Part shown: one piece after another, positions 5,419 through 7,213 of the stretch
Layout: every line of letters starts with the position of its first letter
Position numbering within the stretch: position 1 is the stretch's first letter
NCBI GenBank assembly: GCA_046597185.1
Contig: JBKJLF010000618.1
Span: forward strand, 1-7,213
Length of the DNA stretch: 7,213 nt
Reading direction: 5' to 3'
From: CAMBDR01 sp046597185
GTDB lineage: Bacteria; Pseudomonadota; Gammaproteobacteria; Burkholderiales; Burkholderiaceae_D
The notes under the pieces: model-generated
What the model saw: only the letters and a program-made list of their open reading frames with translations
Database searches by the model: none
Told to the model about the DNA's origin: nothing
Program-made: the position numbers and the translations under genes

Positions 5419-6991
5419 CCGCGATGCGTACAGACGGCAGGCCCGCATTTTGCCAGGCCTTATTCTGAATGCACGCGGTTCGGATCACCCAGGTGCCAAT
5501 CGGCCCGATCAGGCCACATTCCTCGGCCAAGCCGATGAAGCGCAGTGGCGATACGACGCCCATTTCAGGATGATTCCAGCGGATTAACGCTTCCAGACCG
5601 ACGATCCGGCCCGAGCGCAGGTCAACCTGCGGCTGGTAATGCAACACAAACTCATTCCGCTCAAGCGCGTGGCGCAACGCCTGCTCAAGGTGAACCCGCT
5701 CCTGCAAGCGCTGATTCATCTCGTTGGTAAAAAATTGAAAGTTGTCTCTGCCGCTCTCCTTGGCGCGGTACATGGCGATATCCGCATGTTCGACCAGACT
5801 TTCGGGCGTTTCTCCATCGATCGGATACACCGCCACCCCCATGCTGCAAGTGAGCGAAAATGTTCTCTCCTCAATAATCATCGGTTCCGCAATGATCGCC
5901 ATAATGCGCTGCAAGGTACTGATCGTTAAACCACTGTCTTCCGGGCAGCGGATGACCAGTACGAATTCGTCGCCGCCTAGCCTGGCCACCGTATCGGATT
6001 CGCGCAAAGCCGATTGCAAACGCTCGGACATCGTATTGAGCGGTGCGTCACCAGATTGGGTGATAAACGAGGGTAACACCTGCCCCCGGTTGTCTTGGGC
6101 GATGAACGATGGCAAGTCATCGGCATGCTCTTGCAACAATTGGGCGACTTTTTGCAATTTCGGAAATTTCTCGCGCAATTGAGCCTGCACCTGCGCCATC
6201 CGTAACGCGGCGCGCACCCTCGCCTTCAATTCGGCTGGTGAAAAAGGTTTGGCGATATAGTCGTCCGCCCCGGTGTCCAGTCCCGACACGCTGGCGTCGG
6301 CGCCGCCTCGCGCGGTCACCAGAATGACAGGGATATGGGAAAATTTGGGGGAATTCTTGATGCGTGCGGTCAGACCGAGACCGTCGAGTTCCGCCATCAT
6401 GACATCAGACACGACCACATCGATCCGATGGCGCTGGAGCAAATCCCATGCGTCCAAACCGTGGACCGCACTGATGACGTTACATTCGGACGTCAAGAGT
6501 TCTTTAATATAGGTCCGCATGTCCGGATTGTCATCAACCACCAACACCGTTGGCAGCGCCATCGCGCCTGATGCGATCTCTTGCTCACGGGCCGGAGGCG
6601 CGATGTGACGCCCCTCCTGGAAGCGCACATTGCGCAGCATCGATTCGGTCGCAGTCATGCTGCGCGTGAAGACCTCTTGGCTTTCGTCGGCGAGCGCCGC
6701 CAGCTTTTCGGTTCCGCGCGAAAGCCGCACAAAAAAGCGCGAACCTTGCCCCGCAACACTCTCAACGCCGACCGAGCCGCCCATTAACTCCGCCAATTCT
6801 TTCACTAGCGCCAAGCCGATACCCGTGCCGCTGTGGGTGCGCGTGGCCGAGTTGTCAACTTGCTGAAAACGATTAAACAACAACGGTAATTTGTCTGCCG
6901 CGATGCCTATGCCCGAATCGGCCACGGCGAATTCAAAGCCATCGTCCGGGGTCGCGCGCCAATCCACCCAAGTTAAGGCAAAAGTGTGCAT
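5225..6991 (-). pseudogene. Degenerate HATPase-REC-GGDEF-EAL signalling protein
   Basis: A 588-codon minus-strand frame. Residues about 10-92 are the end of a histidine-kinase ATPase: G1 box DSGIGI at 25-30 and G2 box GTGIG at 55-59; the N-box and the whole dimerisation/His domain are absent. A full receiver follows (148-263) with Asp153-Asp154, phospho-acceptor Asp196, Thr226 and Lys248. A GGDEF domain keeps GGDEF (339-343) and RxxD (330-333), but the preceding half with the DxLTGLxNR and FLDLD-type nucleotide-binding segments is replaced by about 40 residues. An EAL domain has ExLxR (467-471) and Asn526, then breaks after VNLSSR (residue 530, near 5402). The last 58 residues are foreign, and the metal-binding Glu, the Asp-Asp pair and the Lys are missing. 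Kinase, cyclase and phosphodiesterase should all be dead; only the receiver looks intact. A TAA sits directly before the ATG, near the insertion-sequence boundary. Confidence 0.8.
6056..6115. repeat. Imperfect 21-bp direct repeat, 39-bp period
   Basis: The segments at 6056-6076 and 6095-6115 match at 17 of 21 bases. On the minus strand they code LPSFIAQ and LPSFITQ, 13 residues apart, in the insert that replaces the first half of the GGDEF domain. Confidence 0.6.
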
Positions 6992-7084
6992 TTAAATGAA
7001 TTATTTTAAATATTTATTATATTTTACTTGACACGAAAATAAAAATTAGCTCGCAAGTGTGAATTTTTTATTCCACTACCTGCC
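6992..7084. mobile_element. Presumed left end of an IS4-family element
   Basis: This 93-base stretch separates the truncated kinase from the transposase start and is mostly A/T. It includes a TTGACA (7028-7033) with no fitting -10. The element's terminal inverted repeat should lie here or just inside 6991. Its partner end is outside the window, so I cannot mark the border. Confidence 0.4.
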
Positions 7085-7213
7085 ATGTCCATTCTAACCA
7101 CACTGTTTCAAGATTTCGCCGCCCGACTATGTTCAACAGAATTTCTTCACGAAGCCCGCCATGTCGGCCATCCGACCGCGTTTTCGCGCTGTCGCAAGCT
7201 GCCCTTGCCGACA
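7085..7213 (+). CDS. IS4-family transposase, N-terminal part (runs off window)
   Basis: The frame from ATG 7085 is open to the window edge and gives 43 residues: MSILTTLFQDFAARL, then CSTEFLHEARHVGHPTAFSR and CRKLPLPT. The pattern of a short helix, a FLHEAR-type segment, a conserved Pro-x-Ala-Phe-x-Arg and Arg-Lys-Leu-Pro is that of IS4-family DDE transposase N-termini. These proteins cut and paste their own element; the catalytic DDE residues lie further on, beyond the window. There is no good Shine-Dalgarno, which is common for transposase genes. The element is probably responsible for removing the front of the neighbouring hybrid kinase gene, which is read away from it. Confidence 0.7.
   Translation, partial: MSILTTLFQDFAARLCSTEFLHEARHVGHPTAFSRCRKLPLPT

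Noticed and set aside
5110..5448. Minus-strand frame with a membrane-like hydrophobic stretch
   Set aside because: The hydrophobic run is the complement of the STAND fragment's charged segment, a usual shadow effect, and the frame also overlaps the EAL coding region.

Overview
The window looks like chromosomal DNA of a medium-GC betaproteobacterium. I would guess Oxalobacteraceae, from the style of the signalling proteins, the LexA-type operator and the IS4-type transposase; this is inference, with no marker gene to confirm it. Most of it is cyclic-di-GMP and two-component signalling genes around an accessory stretch of truncated genes, a toxin module and the edge of an insertion sequence.

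Region by region. 2-181: C-terminal tail of an unrecognised gene (+). 319-2457: complete REC-PAS-GGDEF-EAL protein with every key residue I could check in place (+). 2577-2990: PRC-barrel protein (+). 2991-3295: non-coding or weakly coding, with an interrupted inverted repeat and a doubtful 54-codon ORF on the minus strand. 3296-3550: alpha/beta-hydrolase gene broken after about 77 residues. 3613-4401: AlkD-like DNA alkylation repair protein (+), followed by a strong hairpin terminator. 4466-4831: SymE-family toxin (-). 5036-5188: N-terminal part of a ParD-like antitoxin (+), joined out of frame to a short fragment of a STAND-type ATPase (about 5191-5358). 5225-6991: hybrid histidine kinase/REC/GGDEF/EAL gene (-), damaged at three places. 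7085-7213: start of an IS4-family transposase (+) that runs off the window and probably truncated the kinase.

The most interesting part is 4813-4934. The SymE toxin gene has a good ribosome binding site and a promoter whose -10 box lies inside a near-consensus LexA (SOS) operator. On the opposite strand are a possible -10 box and a clear intrinsic terminator. Together these would make an antisense RNA of about 80-85 nt covering the toxin's ribosome binding site and start codon. This is the layout of the E. coli symE/symR type I toxin-antitoxin locus, here in a different phylum class and with an unusual proline-rich N-terminal extension on the toxin.

The rest of 3296-7213 is a patchwork of gene remnants: hydrolase, antitoxin, STAND ATPase and hybrid kinase. 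This suggests an accessory or defence-type region with repeated deletion and insertion. The intact REC-PAS-GGDEF-EAL protein and the degenerate kinase-REC-GGDEF-EAL protein are inverted relative to each other and are related through their GGDEF-EAL halves.
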